64,000 bases of DNA from Nilaparvata lugens (taxonomy: Eukaryota; Arthropoda; Insecta; Hemiptera; Delphacidae). The stretch lies in NCBI RefSeq assembly GCF_014356525.2, contig NC_052505.1, positions 54,978,808 to 55,042,807 of the forward strand, in the 5' to 3' direction. The translations under genes were made by a program, and so were the position numbers. The notes beneath the pieces are model-generated. The model was not told where the DNA came from. It made no database searches and saw only the letters and a program-made list of their open reading frames with translations. Positions 1-11,004 of the stretch are shown piece after piece; the stretch's first letter is position 1, and every line of letters begins with the position of its first letter.

Positions 1-796
1 AAGCCTCTATAAATGATCATACACTCAGAGAAGAACTGATAGGATTGATGAAGTTATGCACTCAGCATAATTATTTCAAATTTAACAATAGATTTTTTGA
101 ACAAAGAGAGGGGTTGGCAATGGGGTCACCCCTCTCGCCACTCCTAGCGGAATTATTTATGGATAAGTTAGAAAGTAGAATCATTGAAAATAGTAATTTT
201 AAAATGGAATTGTTTACTGGTTTCGATATGTTGATGATATTATTTGCTTATGGAAAGGAAGTAACAGACAACTAGACAATTTTCTTTCCTATCTGAATAG
301 ATTACATCAGAGTATAAAATTCACTGTAGAGGTAGAACAGGATTGTGTATTGAATTTCCTAGATTTAAGAATAAATCATAGCACTGGTTTCCGGAATTGA
401 AGAGGAATGGATTTCATGTTGCTTTCAAGACCAAACCGATTTTAAATAGTCTATTTAGCTGGAGTAAAGACAAAATTGATATTTGGGATAAAAGCGGGGT
501 GTACAAACTTAAATGTGATGATTGTAATGCTTGTTACGTGGGTCAGACTGGTAGAAGTTTCAAAAGTAGAATTAAAGAACACATCAGAGATTGGAATAAA
601 CAAAATGGGGAATCTAACTTTGCAGAACATTTGATAACAAATAATCACAAGTTCACAGTTAAGGAGAATGTTGAGTTTCTGGATGTTAATAACAAAGGCA
701 GATCTTTGAATATCCTAGAGGCTTTAGAAATAACAAGAGTAATTAAGGAAAAACCCCAGTATAGTTTAAATGACCAGATTCATTTCAACCAGTAAA
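1..796 (+). pseudogene. Penelope-like element copy 1, RT C-terminus plus GIY-YIG endonuclease (partial)
   Basis: This is the 3' part of a Penelope-like retroelement ORF; its start lies outside the window. The first frame (to about 275) carries the RT segment with an LAMGSPLSPLLAELFMD motif. The YVDD active site is encoded at 227-238 but in another frame, so a frameshift separates the two. About 320 bp present in copy 2 are missing at the junction near 395. From 397 to 795 the frame encodes the C-terminal GIY-YIG nuclease: GVYKLKCDDC, then YVGQTGRSF, a conserved Arg-rich helix and the Asn-containing tail. In known PLEs the RT and this nuclease together carry out target-primed integration. The copy is broken and cannot make a whole protein. 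The family assignment is firm because RT plus GIY-YIG in this order defines GIY-YIG PLEs. Confidence 0.9.
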
Positions 797-1183
797 ACAC
801 TACAAATTTAGTTTTATCATAAACATGTAAGCATACATTAGTCAATAGTTCTTCCATTTACATATTTGTTTCATTATCTTCCACATTTGTTTTCTTGGTT
901 TTTATTTTGTACTAAAAAGTAAATTTTATTATCATGGCGATTCTGTTGCTTAAGCCGCCATTTTGTCACACCGTTAGGGGGAGGAGACTGTCTAGCTAGG
1001 CCAATGGCAGGCATTCATGCCCTCGACCAATAGCAGTACTCGCCTACTAGTATAAATTCTGCTGCTCTTGTATTTAGTTTTAGTTTATCAGAGATTGACA
1101 ATGGTGTGATAACCGAAACCGGTCTTTCTAATTATCAATAAATCAGTGGTTTTTTGACAATTTCTTAGTCTTTTTCATTCAAT
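797..1183 (+). repeat. PLE pseudo-LTR (pLTR), first copy
   Basis: This non-coding block lies between the stop of PLE copy 1 and the ATG of copy 2 at 1184. It recurs almost base for base at 15653-16042. It contains a TATA-like motif (tagtataaat, near 1047) and a short motif accgaaaccggtc (near 1113-1126) of the type found in PLE terminal repeats. Tandem PLE copies separated by such pseudo-LTRs are the known arrangement for this class. The promoter role is inferred. Confidence 0.8.
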
Positions 1184-2849
1184 ATGAATAATTACCACAA
1201 TATCAACTTCTCAACTACACAAAAAGTGAAACTAGCAAGTCAAGCTGAACAAGTGAAGTTATATTTTAAATAGAAACTCAAGTATGGAGTAGCAGAAAGG
1301 AACATTTTCTTCAATAGACAATGCTTGAAACTGAAGGTTATACCAAAGTATGTGGCAATAGCAACCAACAACACTTCTACTATTGCACAGAAGAGCATAA
1401 AAACCGCCCAGAAATTTTGGATTAAGAAGGAGATCAGTCACTGGTATGGAATAAGGGATAGCTTATCTTTCTACATTTTTATTCTCCACATACAACTGGC
1501 AAGTAAACTACACATGGCTGAGTGGGATTTCCTAGACAACAAATGTAGGGAACAACTTTTTAGGAGATTGAGTGAGCAAACAGTCACTCAAAACAAAAAA
1601 CTGCAGAAACTTCTCAAAGATCAACATCCGACACTAAAGGATATTCCTGTTCTATCATCTTATAAACTTGTGTCATCCGATGTTACTAATTTATTCACTA
1701 ACATTCCGGTGGGAGAAAGTCTTGGAAGAGCTGAGGAAATAATGAAAGCCTCTATAAATGATCATACACTCAGAGAAGAACTGATAGGATTGATGAAGTT
1801 ATGCACTCAGCATAATTATTTCAAATTTAACAATAGATTTTTTGAACAAAGAGAGGGGTTGGCAATGGGGTCACCCCTATCACCACTCCTAGCTGAATTA
1901 TTTATGGATAGGTTAGAAAGTAGAATCATTGAAAATAGTAATTTCAAGATAGAATTGTTCACTGGTTTCGATATGTTGATGATATTATTTGCTTATGGAA
2001 AGGAAGTAACAGACAACTAGACAATTTTCTTTCCTATCTGAATGGATTACATCAGAGTATAAAATCCACTGTAGAGGTAGAACAGGATTGTGTATTGAAT
2101 TTCCTAGATTTAAGGATAGATCATAGCACTGGTTTTCACAAGTTTTCTATTTTCAGAAAACCAACCCATACTGATGTTATCATTCCTCTTCATTCTTGTC
2201 ATCCTATTTCTCACAAACTTGCTGCTTTCAATAGCATGGTCCATAGAGCACTAACAATACCTATGAGCAATCATGATTTTGATATTGAGATCACTAAAAT
2301 CAAACAGAGAGCTGTCACAAATGGGTATGAAGGAAGTATTGTGGACAGATTATTGAGTAAAATTAATAGACAAATTTCAATCAATTCTAGCTTTGTAGGC
2401 TCAAACTGTGAGGAAAAGACTTGGATAACAATCCCATATTTAGGCCTTGTATCTGATAAGATAGGTAGGGAATTGAAGAGGAATGGATTTCATGTTGCTT
2501 CCAAGACCAAACCGATTTTAAATAGTCTATTTAGCTGGCTTAAAGACAAAATTGATATTTAGGATAAAAGCGGGGTGTACAAACTTAAATGTGATGATTG
2601 TAATGCTTGTTACATGGGTCAGACTGGTAGAAGTTTCAAAAGTAGAATTAAAGAACACATCAGAGATTGGAATAAACAAAATGGGGAATCTAAATTTGCA
2701 GAACATTTGATAACAAATGATCACAAGTTCACAGTTAAGGAGAATGTTGAGTTTCTGCATGTTAATAACAAAGGCAGATCTTTGAATATCCTAGAGGCTT
2801 TGGAAATAACAAGAGTAATTAAGTAAAATCCCCAGTATAGTTTAAATGA
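1184..2849 (+). pseudogene. Penelope-like element copy 2, RT plus GIY-YIG, interrupted at 2849
   Basis: A degenerate PLE ORF runs in the same direction as copy 1. The start is taken at 1184 because copy 3 has the same context at 16043. Codon 30 (1271-1273) is TAG where copy 3 has TTG. About 720 bp coding for the middle of the protein, present in copy 3 (roughly 16494-17215), are deleted near 1640. The frameshift just before YVDD is shared with copy 1. In the GIY-YIG part a Trp codon of copy 1 has become TAG near 2562. The sequence stops abruptly after a 15-bp motif at 2835-2849, and the same motif followed by the missing 3' end reappears at 15618. So copy 2 was split by the 2850-15617 insertion. 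Confidence 0.88.
2835..2849. repeat. 15-bp target-site duplication, left
   Basis: gtatagtttaaatga at 2835-2849 is repeated exactly at 15618-15632. Copy 1 of the PLE shows the uninterrupted sequence (near 760-775), which confirms this as the insertion point. Confidence 0.93.
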
Positions 2850-3531
2850 ATAAATAAATAAATAATCATTTTATTTGTTCATGGACCAGCCATACAAATA
2901 CAGAAATACAGTTAAATAGAGATACATGCACAATTATATTATAATTCCAACAATAACCTCCAATAGAAATGAATTCTAAAGTAAAGTGTCAGTTCGTGAG
3001 AGAGCACGATTTCACTCTCTATGTCTGTTATAAATGTCTCCACTCCATGTGGATTATCAAACAATCAAGACTTATGGAATATTACTGCATAACTGAAAAT
3101 TTATAACATGAAATATTGTATCAAGACATCAATGGAACAATTATAATTTAAATAAATACTTAAAGAACACAGCATTATCACAATTATAGATCAAACAATA
3201 CTTCATAGCATATTACCAAAATTTACAGGAACATTAACATTACATTATAATACTACTTCTGATTGGAACAGGTACTTTAGGACAGGTACATTACTTAATA
3301 ATTTTAACTACAAGGTTTCAAGCTATTGAATAAACTTACAGGCATTCTAATGAGTATAATGATGGTAGTTAAGTCAGTACGATTGATTTACAATAAGACT
3401 ACACTAAACTTGGTGGAAATTCAATTTTTCAAGCCAAACAAAATGTGATTAATTTACTTGGGGCATGCAATAGCAATCATCACACATAATTTATATGAGT
3501 TACAGGAAATCCCACTTGTGAAATCACGTAC
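2850..3531 (-). other. 3' UTR and short-repeat tail of the SGNH-type non-LTR element
   Basis: About 680 bp of AT-rich sequence lie downstream of the ORF2 stop. The end at 2850-2868 is a run of taaa units (TTTA on the element strand) directly against the target duplication. I see no other gene here. Confidence 0.75.
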
Positions 3532-5299
3532 TCAAGTATCAACACTACAAATCAAGAAACGAATATCAATTGCTTTTACTACATAAAGGAATACTCTATT
3601 TATTTTCCTCTCACTCAAATTTGATAGAAGTACCATTACTTTGTCGGCATCTGACACAACATTTTGGATGAATTCGCCAAGAAAGTAGGAACGAATAGAG
3701 TTATACATTGGACAGCGTACTAAGAAATGTTCTATATCTTCTCTCTCACGAATATTACAAATAGGACAATTCGACATACAGTTCAATTTTGTACCTCTAT
3801 TATTAACATACAAGTATATAGATACATTAGTGGCCATTCGCAATTGAGTGATACAACGGACTTTGACAATGGGCATTTGGAATCCAAGCTGCTCACCCAT
3901 CTTGAAATTAGGATTTAATTCTCTATAGTGAGGGCAATTCATAGAGCTGAGTGCTGCTCCTACATCTTCCGCATACAAACTATCTGCGTGATTTCTGAAC
4001 AAGATTCCCTGTACAGCCTTCAACCTGTGAAAGAGGTCAGCTCTATCTCCCCATGCAATTACGATACCCTGATCACCGCACTTTTTCTGGAGATGAGACA
4101 ACCATCCCGAGGCTCCATGTATATTGTTCTGCTCCAGTGCACAGTCCAACAACACCGAGAAACAGAGTTTAGGGTATCTACACTCAGACATCTGTAGGAC
4201 CCTTAAAAGAAAGCCAAAAGTTCTCTTCAATAGAATGTGACTGAGCCTCAATCTGCCCAATTCCAAACGTACCGCCCAACTCGGTGATGTGACATTCAAC
4301 AGAAGAACACGTTTCAGAAAATACAACTGTGCTCTTTCCAAAACGTCAGCACAACCAAGACCCCAAACTTCAGAGCCATACAGAATCGAAGGCAGCACTA
4401 CCGCATCGTAGAGTTTCATCTTAGCATCCCATGTGTCAGACTTGGCTCTTCGAAGAACCTGGACGACTGACTCTCCAGTAATTCTCGCCTTCCTAATTAA
4501 GCCTTCACAGAATTTCCGGAAGCAACCCGACGCATGAAAGTCTACTCCAAGGTACCTATATCTGCTGACTATCTCTACTTCCTCACTGCGATAGTGGAAT
4601 GATAAAACTTTTTTGCGGCCCCTAGCATGGAAAGGTACAATTTTTGTTTTTTCAATATTGACAGTCAGCTTCAGGGATTCACAGTAGTCGGAAAGACAAT
4701 TTAGCTTGTTACGCAGGTCCACCTCACTATCTGCAAAGATGACAATATCATCAGCAAACAGTAACATCAATATGTCAGTTTGGTTTTTCAATGGAATGCC
4801 ATGGAAGCCTCTCCCCCTAAAAAATGACTCAATATTTCTCAAATAGCAGGAGAACAAAAATGGACTAAGTGAATCCCCCTGCAACACTCCTTTTGTAACT
4901 TCAATGGGGTCTGAAGTCCTATTCTCGCTTCTCACAACCAATGAAGCCCTGTCATAAAGTCCATTCAACAGCCTTATCATTTTACTGCTGACTCCACACA
5001 ACCTAAGCTCTTCCCATAGAAGCCCATGAGGAACAGAGTCGAATGCAGATTGGAAATCGACAAATAAAGCAAAAAGTTTGCGGCGTCTAACCTTTATCTG
5101 GTGGAAAACAACTGTATGCAAAACAAATATATTGTCCAGACATCCACGCCCTCTCCTAAATCCACTTTGACACTCAGGCAGTATGTGACATTGATCAGCC
5201 CACTCTGACAGCCTTATCTCTAATGCATGTGTGAAAAGTTTTGTGATATTATTCAGCATTGCCAATCCTCTATAGTTATTAGGGTTGTCCTTATCTCCC
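3532..5299 (-). pseudogene. SGNH-type element ORF2, 3' half: reverse transcriptase core and C-terminal domain
   Basis: The open frame continues the RT begun at 11604-12310. It includes the fingers segment (NNYRGLAML), the palm (LFALFVDFQSAFDSVPH, GVLQGDSLSPFLFS), and the catalytic FADD in LLFADDIVIFADS, which lies near 4744. A C-terminal zinc-finger-like cluster follows near 3715-3780 (CPICNIREREDIEHFLVRCP, a C-x2-C-x8-H-x4-C pattern). The frame runs upstream to the 6-bp motif at 5300-5305, where the CR1-like element interrupted it. The first Met at 5265 is therefore not the true start. The GVLQGDSLSP palm motif differs from the GVPQGS motif of CR1/Jockey RTs elsewhere in this window, so the clade is not settled. 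Confidence 0.88.
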
Positions 5300-5305
5300 T
5301 TCTTA
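5300..5305. repeat. 6-bp target-site duplication, left
   Basis: ttctta here matches ttctta at 11598-11603. Removing 5306-11603 rejoins the two halves of the minus-strand RT in one frame, which independently supports these boundaries. Confidence 0.85.
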
Positions 5306-5424
5306 ATCTCCCTATCTCCCTCCCTGATTAACTCACACTCTTTTTATTTATCTTGAAAAAACATTCCTAAATCTTCAGTTCACCTTCTCGCCTATAAAAG
5401 TGTAAATCCACCTAACGGTACACG

Positions 5425-6132
5425 ATGGTTCGACCGAATAGAGGCACACCGAAGAATGAGGTCAATGCTCCGAAGCCAGCTATTTCTGGAGCATTGTCCG
5501 AAGAGACCCTCCTCATTATTCGACAGCAAATCGAAGAGTCTGTCCACAGTGCTGTATCAATGGCTGTGAAATCTATTTTCGAGGAACTTCAGGCATTGAA
5601 GGAGGAGAACAAACAGCTGCACGATAGAATTCGTGAGCTGGAGGTGTCTTGTCACCTGAAGGTCGACGACCTCGAGCAATATGGGCGCCGACATTCTATA
5701 CGTATTTTTGGGATCCCGGAGAGTGACAAAGAAGACACGGACCTGCTGGCGCTCGATGTCTTTAACAAGAAGCTGAACGTGCCCGTGACTTTGGCGGATG
5801 TCAACCGCTCGCATCGCGTTGGAAGGCGTCAACCACCTCAACAAGGGCAAGCTAAACCCAAGGACCGACCCATCATAGTTCGACTCTGCAGCTACCGGAC
5901 CAGGAAGATGATCTTCGACGCTAAGAGGAAGCTGAAGGGTTCCGGCGTCACCATTCGCGAGGATCTGACTGCGGAGCGTCTCAAGATCCTCAACGCTGCG
6001 GCCGACTGTCATGGGCATAGGAATGTCTGGTCATCGGACGGGAGGATCAAGATCTCTATCGGCGAGGGAGGATCCAAGAGGGTCCACACAGTCGAGAGGA
6101 TGACCGACCTTCAAAAAATAAAGGTAAATTAA
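5425..6132 (+). CDS. CR1-like element ORF1: coiled-coil, RRM-like nucleic-acid chaperone
   Basis: A 235-residue protein starts about 120 bp inside the element. Residues about 30-85 form a heptad-rich coiled coil (EELQALKEENKQLHDRIREL). It is followed by the LEQYGRRHSIRIFGIPES signature of the RRM-like core of L1-type ORF1 proteins (about 90-175), then a C-terminal domain with a TIREDLTAERLKIL segment and VWSSDGRIKI. Related proteins bind element RNA and form trimers that help target-primed reverse transcription. No zinc knuckle is seen. Its GC content is clearly higher than the flanks. It shares orientation and element boundaries with the ORF2 at 8035, although a 1.9-kb spacer is unusual. Confidence 0.82.
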   Translation: MVRPNRGTPKNEVNAPKPAISGALSEETLLIIRQQIEESVHSAVSMAVKSIFEELQALKEENKQLHDRIRELEVSCHLKVDDLEQYGRRHSIRIFGIPESDKEDTDLLALDVFNKKLNVPVTLADVNRSHRVGRRQPPQQGQAKPKDRPIIVRLCSYRTRKMIFDAKRKLKGSGVTIREDLTAERLKILNAAADCHGHRNVWSSDGRIKISIGEGGSKRVHTVERMTDLQKIKVN

Positions 6133-6977
6133 ATCATTTCAGGATTCGATTACTAAGGTGCCCTTCACTACAAAAATAGGAAATTCGTATTAAAACATTT
6201 CACAATAGATATACCACGGCATTTTTCATGAGCTGGCTTTCTGTTCTATAAATGAATCTTTCCACTGCTATTTATGAGTATGTATGAGGCAATTATTTCA
6301 AACTAAGGAGATCCACATTTGTTAATAATGATTAATAATTTATCTTGATATTAATTCCCAAAACTACGTTCAATGCATCAACTACTATACTCCAGAGGGT
6401 ACTTAGAGAATCATTATCTCTATTCTTACTAATAATTATTACATCTCTTACCAAAATTATTTCCATAATTAATAATTTTCGAAATGCTGAATTTCAAATA
6501 AATTGGATGATTAACATACGTTATAGATATGGATGTAATCTATAGGTAAAGATAGTAATCTCTTCTATATTAGGTGTACATAATGATATCTCCTACTGTT
6601 GCCACAGCTCGAGCAATAGAAGCAAATGTGTGAAGAATTATTGATAGAACGGAGGGGTGGGTAGTCTGTTCATATGATTATATAGGGGCTGTGTTTCATT
6701 TAATGTTATCTTAGACATTCATCACTAAAATATTACAGTTCTCAATTTACTACTTTTATTGTTATTGCAACTCCCAATAGTTAATTATACTTCTAATACT
6801 ATATAATATTTTTCACACTTCACCGTTCAATCCTATTTAAAACTCATCTAAAATAATCTAGCACTTTCTCCATCGTCTCCTCTACTTCTTATTTTTCTTT
6901 CTAATTTCTCTTCTTGATCTTATATTTATAATGATTACTTGAATATTGTTGTTTGCGATGATGATTATTATTCTTTT

Positions 6978-7088
6978 CTATTCTTCTTCTTCTTCGTCTT
7001 CTTCTTCTTCTTCTTCTTCTTCTTCTTCTTCTTCTCTTCTTCTTCTCTTTCTTTTTCTTTTCTTCTTCTTTTCTTCTTCTTCTTCTCT
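6978..7088. repeat. Polypyrimidine (TTC)n microsatellite
   Basis: An imperfect TTC/TCT run of about 110 bp, with all purines on the other strand. It creates a spurious Arg/Lys-rich frame on the minus strand. Confidence 0.9.
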
Positions 7089-7549
7089 CCTTGATTAATT
7101 CAAGATCACAATACGATGTTCTATTTCTTATTCTATAGAGTTCAGTTTCATAAGTTCTTCTCAATTTGTGCACATTCCTTCTTTCTCTTCTTTTCTTCCC
7201 CATTGTTATCATTATTTTCCCTGTGATTTTTTCACTAGCTATCCAGCATGTTCAAATGTTTATTTCTCTTTCTATATCTATTTATCTTCCTACCTTTTCT
7301 CTTTCTATCTGATTACCTTCTACTAGTATCCATATATTATATTATAATATCCATATATTTATCCATATAATATTCGATTCTTTCCCACATTGAATCATAC
7401 TATTCCTCTTCAATTTTATGGGGATATTATTCATTATCAGTTGTATTATGTATCTTTTCTCAATTGATAACTTTCTTCAAAGATTTTTCGTTTTCTGCTG
7501 GCTTTTTCTTCTCTTTTTCAGTTTTTACTGGATCCCATTTCGCTCTATC

Positions 7550-7770
7550 TCCACCATGAACACGATCTTCCACTACTGGATTCCATCTCTCTACACTTCC
7601 ATTTCATCTCCACTTGGACTCGATTTTCCACCACTGGATTCCATCTCTCTCTGTCTCCACTTGGACTCGATCTTCCACTACTGGATTCCTTCTCGTTTAC
7701 CTCCACTTGGACCCGATTCTTCCACTACTGGATACCTACTCGCTCTATCTCCACTTGGACCAGATCTCCC
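7550..7770 (+). repeat. Minisatellite, about four units of 48-58 bp
   Basis: Repeated ctccacttgga ... ccactactggattcc units differ by small indels and substitutions. They yield overlapping repetitive frames that I do not regard as genes. Confidence 0.75.
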
Positions 7771-8034
7771 ACTACCAGTTCTTCCTCAATCTTCGTCTTA
7801 TTCACCATTAGGATTATTCATCACCGGAACTCCACACATCTACATCTTATTGTGTTTAGTGAATTTTGTTTTGAACTAGTGCTTTAAATAGTGAAGGGAG
7901 CCGAACTGTCAAGGCATGCTGAATGCACTCGAATCAAGAGACTTTTTCATTTAGGTTAAGTTTTATCAGTTTCATCCCCATTTTCCCCGTCATGTGTTGT
8001 TCTGAGGTCGGTTCACGATTGGTCTGCTGCTTCC

Positions 8035-11004
8035 ATGATGCCTCTCACTGACACGTCAGCTCGCTCGCCCTCAAGTAGGTATGATTATTTCAATAATAGT
8101 AATAATGACGCAGGTATGTTTCTAGCAAATAAGCTCCACTCTTTCAAAAAACTTTTCAAGGCTGCTCACCTTAACGTACAATCCCTCAGTTGCCACATTG
8201 ATGAACTCAGAGCAATCTTCCGTTTTCAGGACTTCAATATAATCGGAATTTCCGAATCATTTTTGAAGCCTAGTATTTCATCAAATTTTGTTGCATTGCC
8301 TGGATATAATCTTTTCCGGAATGATAGATTAAATAAAGCTTGTGGGGGTGTAGCAATTTATGTGAAAGAAGGTATCAAAACAAAAGTTTTAATCACATCT
8401 AAACAAGAGTATTGTTCCAGACCAGAGTTTATGCTACTTGAATTATCCTTATCTAGTACTGATAAATTACTCGTTGGTATCTGTTATCGCCCACCAAAAA
8501 TAGGTCATTTCACAGATTTCGAAAGTGCCTTGCTTTCTCTTATGCCTTGTTATAACCGTATACTAGTTATGGGGGATATGAACACCGACTTGAACATGAC
8601 AAATCGTAACTTTGACTACTTCCAACTGACTACAATTTTCCAATGCCTTAACATGACTATTTTACCTCTCGATCCAACTCATCATACTAATGAATCAGAC
8701 ACACTCATTGACCTTCTCATTGTTAGTGATCCCAATGAGGTTGTTCAAGCAGGCCAAATCTCAGTCCCAGCTATTTCTAGACATGATTTGATCTACTGTG
8801 TACTTTCCCATAAGATACCCAAGCCAGAACAGAAAATTATCACTTATAGAGACTTCAAAAACTTTGATGAAGCCGCCTTCCTGACTGATGTGGCTCAGAC
8901 TCCATGGCATCAAATTGAAGCATTACCCTCAGTTGATGACATGGTCAAGACTTTCGAGAATTGGACTTTGACTTTGTATGACAAACATGCACCTTATGTG
9001 ACAAGGAGGATTAATAGAAAACGACGAGTACCGTGGATGACTGAAGACATACTTAAGATGATGGGACGTAGAGACAAAGCACATAGAAAATTTAAAAAGA
9101 CATTTGACTTGGACAGTTTGATAGAGTATAGGAGCCTTAGAAATAGGGTTAAACAGGAATTACGGAACTCAAAGATTAGGTACTTGAATTCGTTTATGAC
9201 AAACAATAGACAAGACTCTAAATCACTTTGGCAGGGAATAAAAGAATTCGGGCTTGGCAAAGAGAAATCGAATCCACAAATTGACTTACCATTGAATAAT
9301 ATAAATGACCATTTCGTTTCACACTCTAACCAACGCGACGAAGTTGTCATTGCTAATCACATTGATGATCTTGAAGAGCAGGTTACAAACTTAGATTTAC
9401 CAATCACTGATCAATTTCATTTCCATCCAATCTCAGAAGAAGACACTTTCAGAGCAATTCAACGTATTCATAGTAATGCTATGGGTGTAGACAAAATTCC
9501 TATTAAATTTATCAAGAAGATGTTATTTGCTGTTTTACCAACCATTACATACATTTTCAACAAGTCACTTGAAGAAGGCATTTTCCCTGAAAACTGGAAG
9601 TTTGCTCTGGTTCGCCCTCTAAATAAAGTTCCATCACCCAATAAAGTTGAGGATTTTAGACCAATCAGTATTTTACCTGCATTGTCCAAAGTGCTAGAAA
9701 GACTCATTCATGCTCAAGTTGTAAAATTTCTAGACAACAATAGTAAGCTTCATAACTTTCAATCAGGCTTTAGAAAATTCCATTCAACTGAGACAGCTCT
9801 GCTTCGTGTCACTGATGATATAAGGTTAGCTATGGACCAAAGAAAATGCACCATCCTCACCCTATTTGATTTTTCTAAAGCATTCGATACTGTTGATCAT
9901 ACAGTCCTTCTGAATAAGTTGGCTATTCTTGGTTTCAGTCACAACTCGTTAGTTTGGTTTAAATCCTATCTATTAGGTAGGAAACAATGTGTATCTGTCG
10001 GTGACAAAAAGTCAACTTGGAAAAACGTTATGCATGGAGTACCACAAGGTTCAATTTTAGGCCCTCTCCTCTTCACTTTGTATGCTAATGACCTTTCTTC
10101 CATTATCAAATTCTCCAGTTTCCATACTTATGCAGACGACCTTCAAATCTATTTAAGCTGTCCCATAACAAAAATTAATGAAACAGTTGGAATAATGAAT
10201 CAGGATATCAATTCGATAGTGGAATGGACAAAGAAAAATGGCCTTAAGCTTAATCCCATCAAAACACAACCCATTATAATTGGATATTCTCGTCTTATAA
10301 ACAATATTGACCTTGAATCGATTCACAAAATTAGTGTAGACGGTAATGACATTCCTTACTGTAGCTCAGTTAAAAATTTAGGCATTATCATGAATAATAC
10401 TCTTGACTGGTCAGAACAAGTGAACAAAATTTGTAAAAAGGTATTCTCAGCCATGCATGCATTGAAGAAAATGCATGATATCCTCCCTAGAAACATTAAA
10501 TTATTATTGGTTCAATCTCTCATCTTCCCACATTTAATGTATTGTAATTCTGTTCTTAACGATATGCAAGTCACTCTGAATGATAAACTACAGCGTTGCC
10601 AAAATTATTGTCTACGTTTCGTCTACTCTCTCCAACGCCATGATCATATCACCCCAGCCCACATTGCTAGTTCAACATTAAAGCTTCCCGATCAGAGGCT
10701 TTTTCGAATAGTCAAGCTTGTTAGAGATATCTTGATATACGGTAATCCGAACTATTTTAAAGATGATTTCAAATTTGTCTCTGAAGGTAGGAGGATAGAT
10801 GCTTCACATACTAGAACCGGAGAAAGTACTTTAAGGATACCCAATCATCGAACTACTATTTTCACAAAATCCTTCTTAGTCAGTGCCTGTCGTGCATGGA
10901 ATGCACTTCCTGTTTCTATCAGGTCCATCGAGAGCCGAGCGAGCTTCATCCTAACTTTAAAAAAACATCTTTTGGAACAAATGACTGAAACTGTCCGGCC
11001 CTAG
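8035..11004 (+). CDS. CR1-like element ORF2: apurinic-type endonuclease and reverse transcriptase
   Basis: An intact 989-residue polyprotein. The N-terminal endonuclease (about 42-260) shows HLNVQSL, IIGISESFL, VMGDMNTDL and the SRHDL box where most families have SDH. The RT (about 490-760) shows RPISILPALSKVLERLIH, LFDFSKAFDTVDH, HGVPQGSILGPLLF and the catalytic YADD at about residue 699. The C-terminal part ends in the ARAWNALP-type motif seen in CR1/Jockey proteins (CRAWNALPVSIRSIES). In this class EN nicks the target and RT copies element RNA at the nick. No premature stop is seen in 2.97 kb, so it could still be functional. The start is the first Met in the frame; an in-frame Met at 8038 is equally possible. 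Confidence 0.93.
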   Translation: MMPLTDTSARSPSSRYDYFNNSNNDAGMFLANKLHSFKKLFKAAHLNVQSLSCHIDELRAIFRFQDFNIIGISESFLKPSISSNFVALPGYNLFRNDRLNKACGGVAIYVKEGIKTKVLITSKQEYCSRPEFMLLELSLSSTDKLLVGICYRPPKIGHFTDFESALLSLMPCYNRILVMGDMNTDLNMTNRNFDYFQLTTIFQCLNMTILPLDPTHHTNESDTLIDLLIVSDPNEVVQAGQISVPAISRHDLIYCVLSHKIPKPEQKIITYRDFKNFDEAAFLTDVAQTPWHQIEALPSVDDMVKTFENWTLTLYDKHAPYVTRRINRKRRVPWMTEDILKMMGRRDKAHRKFKKTFDLDSLIEYRSLRNRVKQELRNSKIRYLNSFMTNNRQDSKSLWQGIKEFGLGKEKSNPQIDLPLNNINDHFVSHSNQRDEVVIANHIDDLEEQVTNLDLPITDQFHFHPISEEDTFRAIQRIHSNAMGVDKIPIKFIKKMLFAVLPTITYIFNKSLEEGIFPENWKFALVRPLNKVPSPNKVEDFRPISILPALSKVLERLIHAQVVKFLDNNSKLHNFQSGFRKFHSTETALLRVTDDIRLAMDQRKCTILTLFDFSKAFDTVDHTVLLNKLAILGFSHNSLVWFKSYLLGRKQCVSVGDKKSTWKNVMHGVPQGSILGPLLFTLYANDLSSIIKFSSFHTYADDLQIYLSCPITKINETVGIMNQDINSIVEWTKKNGLKLNPIKTQPIIIGYSRLINNIDLESIHKISVDGNDIPYCSSVKNLGIIMNNTLDWSEQVNKICKKVFSAMHALKKMHDILPRNIKLLLVQSLIFPHLMYCNSVLNDMQVTLNDKLQRCQNYCLRFVYSLQRHDHITPAHIASSTLKLPDQRLFRIVKLVRDILIYGNPNYFKDDFKFVSEGRRIDASHTRTGESTLRIPNHRTTIFTKSFLVSACRAWNALPVSIRSIESRASFILTLKKHLLEQMTETVRP

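Larger units (their letters stand above)
6133..8034 (+). other. Long spacer between ORF1 and ORF2 of the CR1-like element, with simple repeats
   Basis: There is no credible gene in these 1.9 kb. The sequence is AT-rich. At about 6978-7088 it has an almost pure TTC/TCT polypyrimidine tract. From about 7550 to 7770 it has four imperfect tandem units of about 48-58 bp built on a ctccacttgga...actggattcc theme. It may be a secondary insertion or a genuine long inter-ORF region. Confidence 0.6.

Noticed and set aside
6901..7212. Arg/Lys-rich minus-strand frame
   Set aside because: It is generated by the TTC microsatellite.
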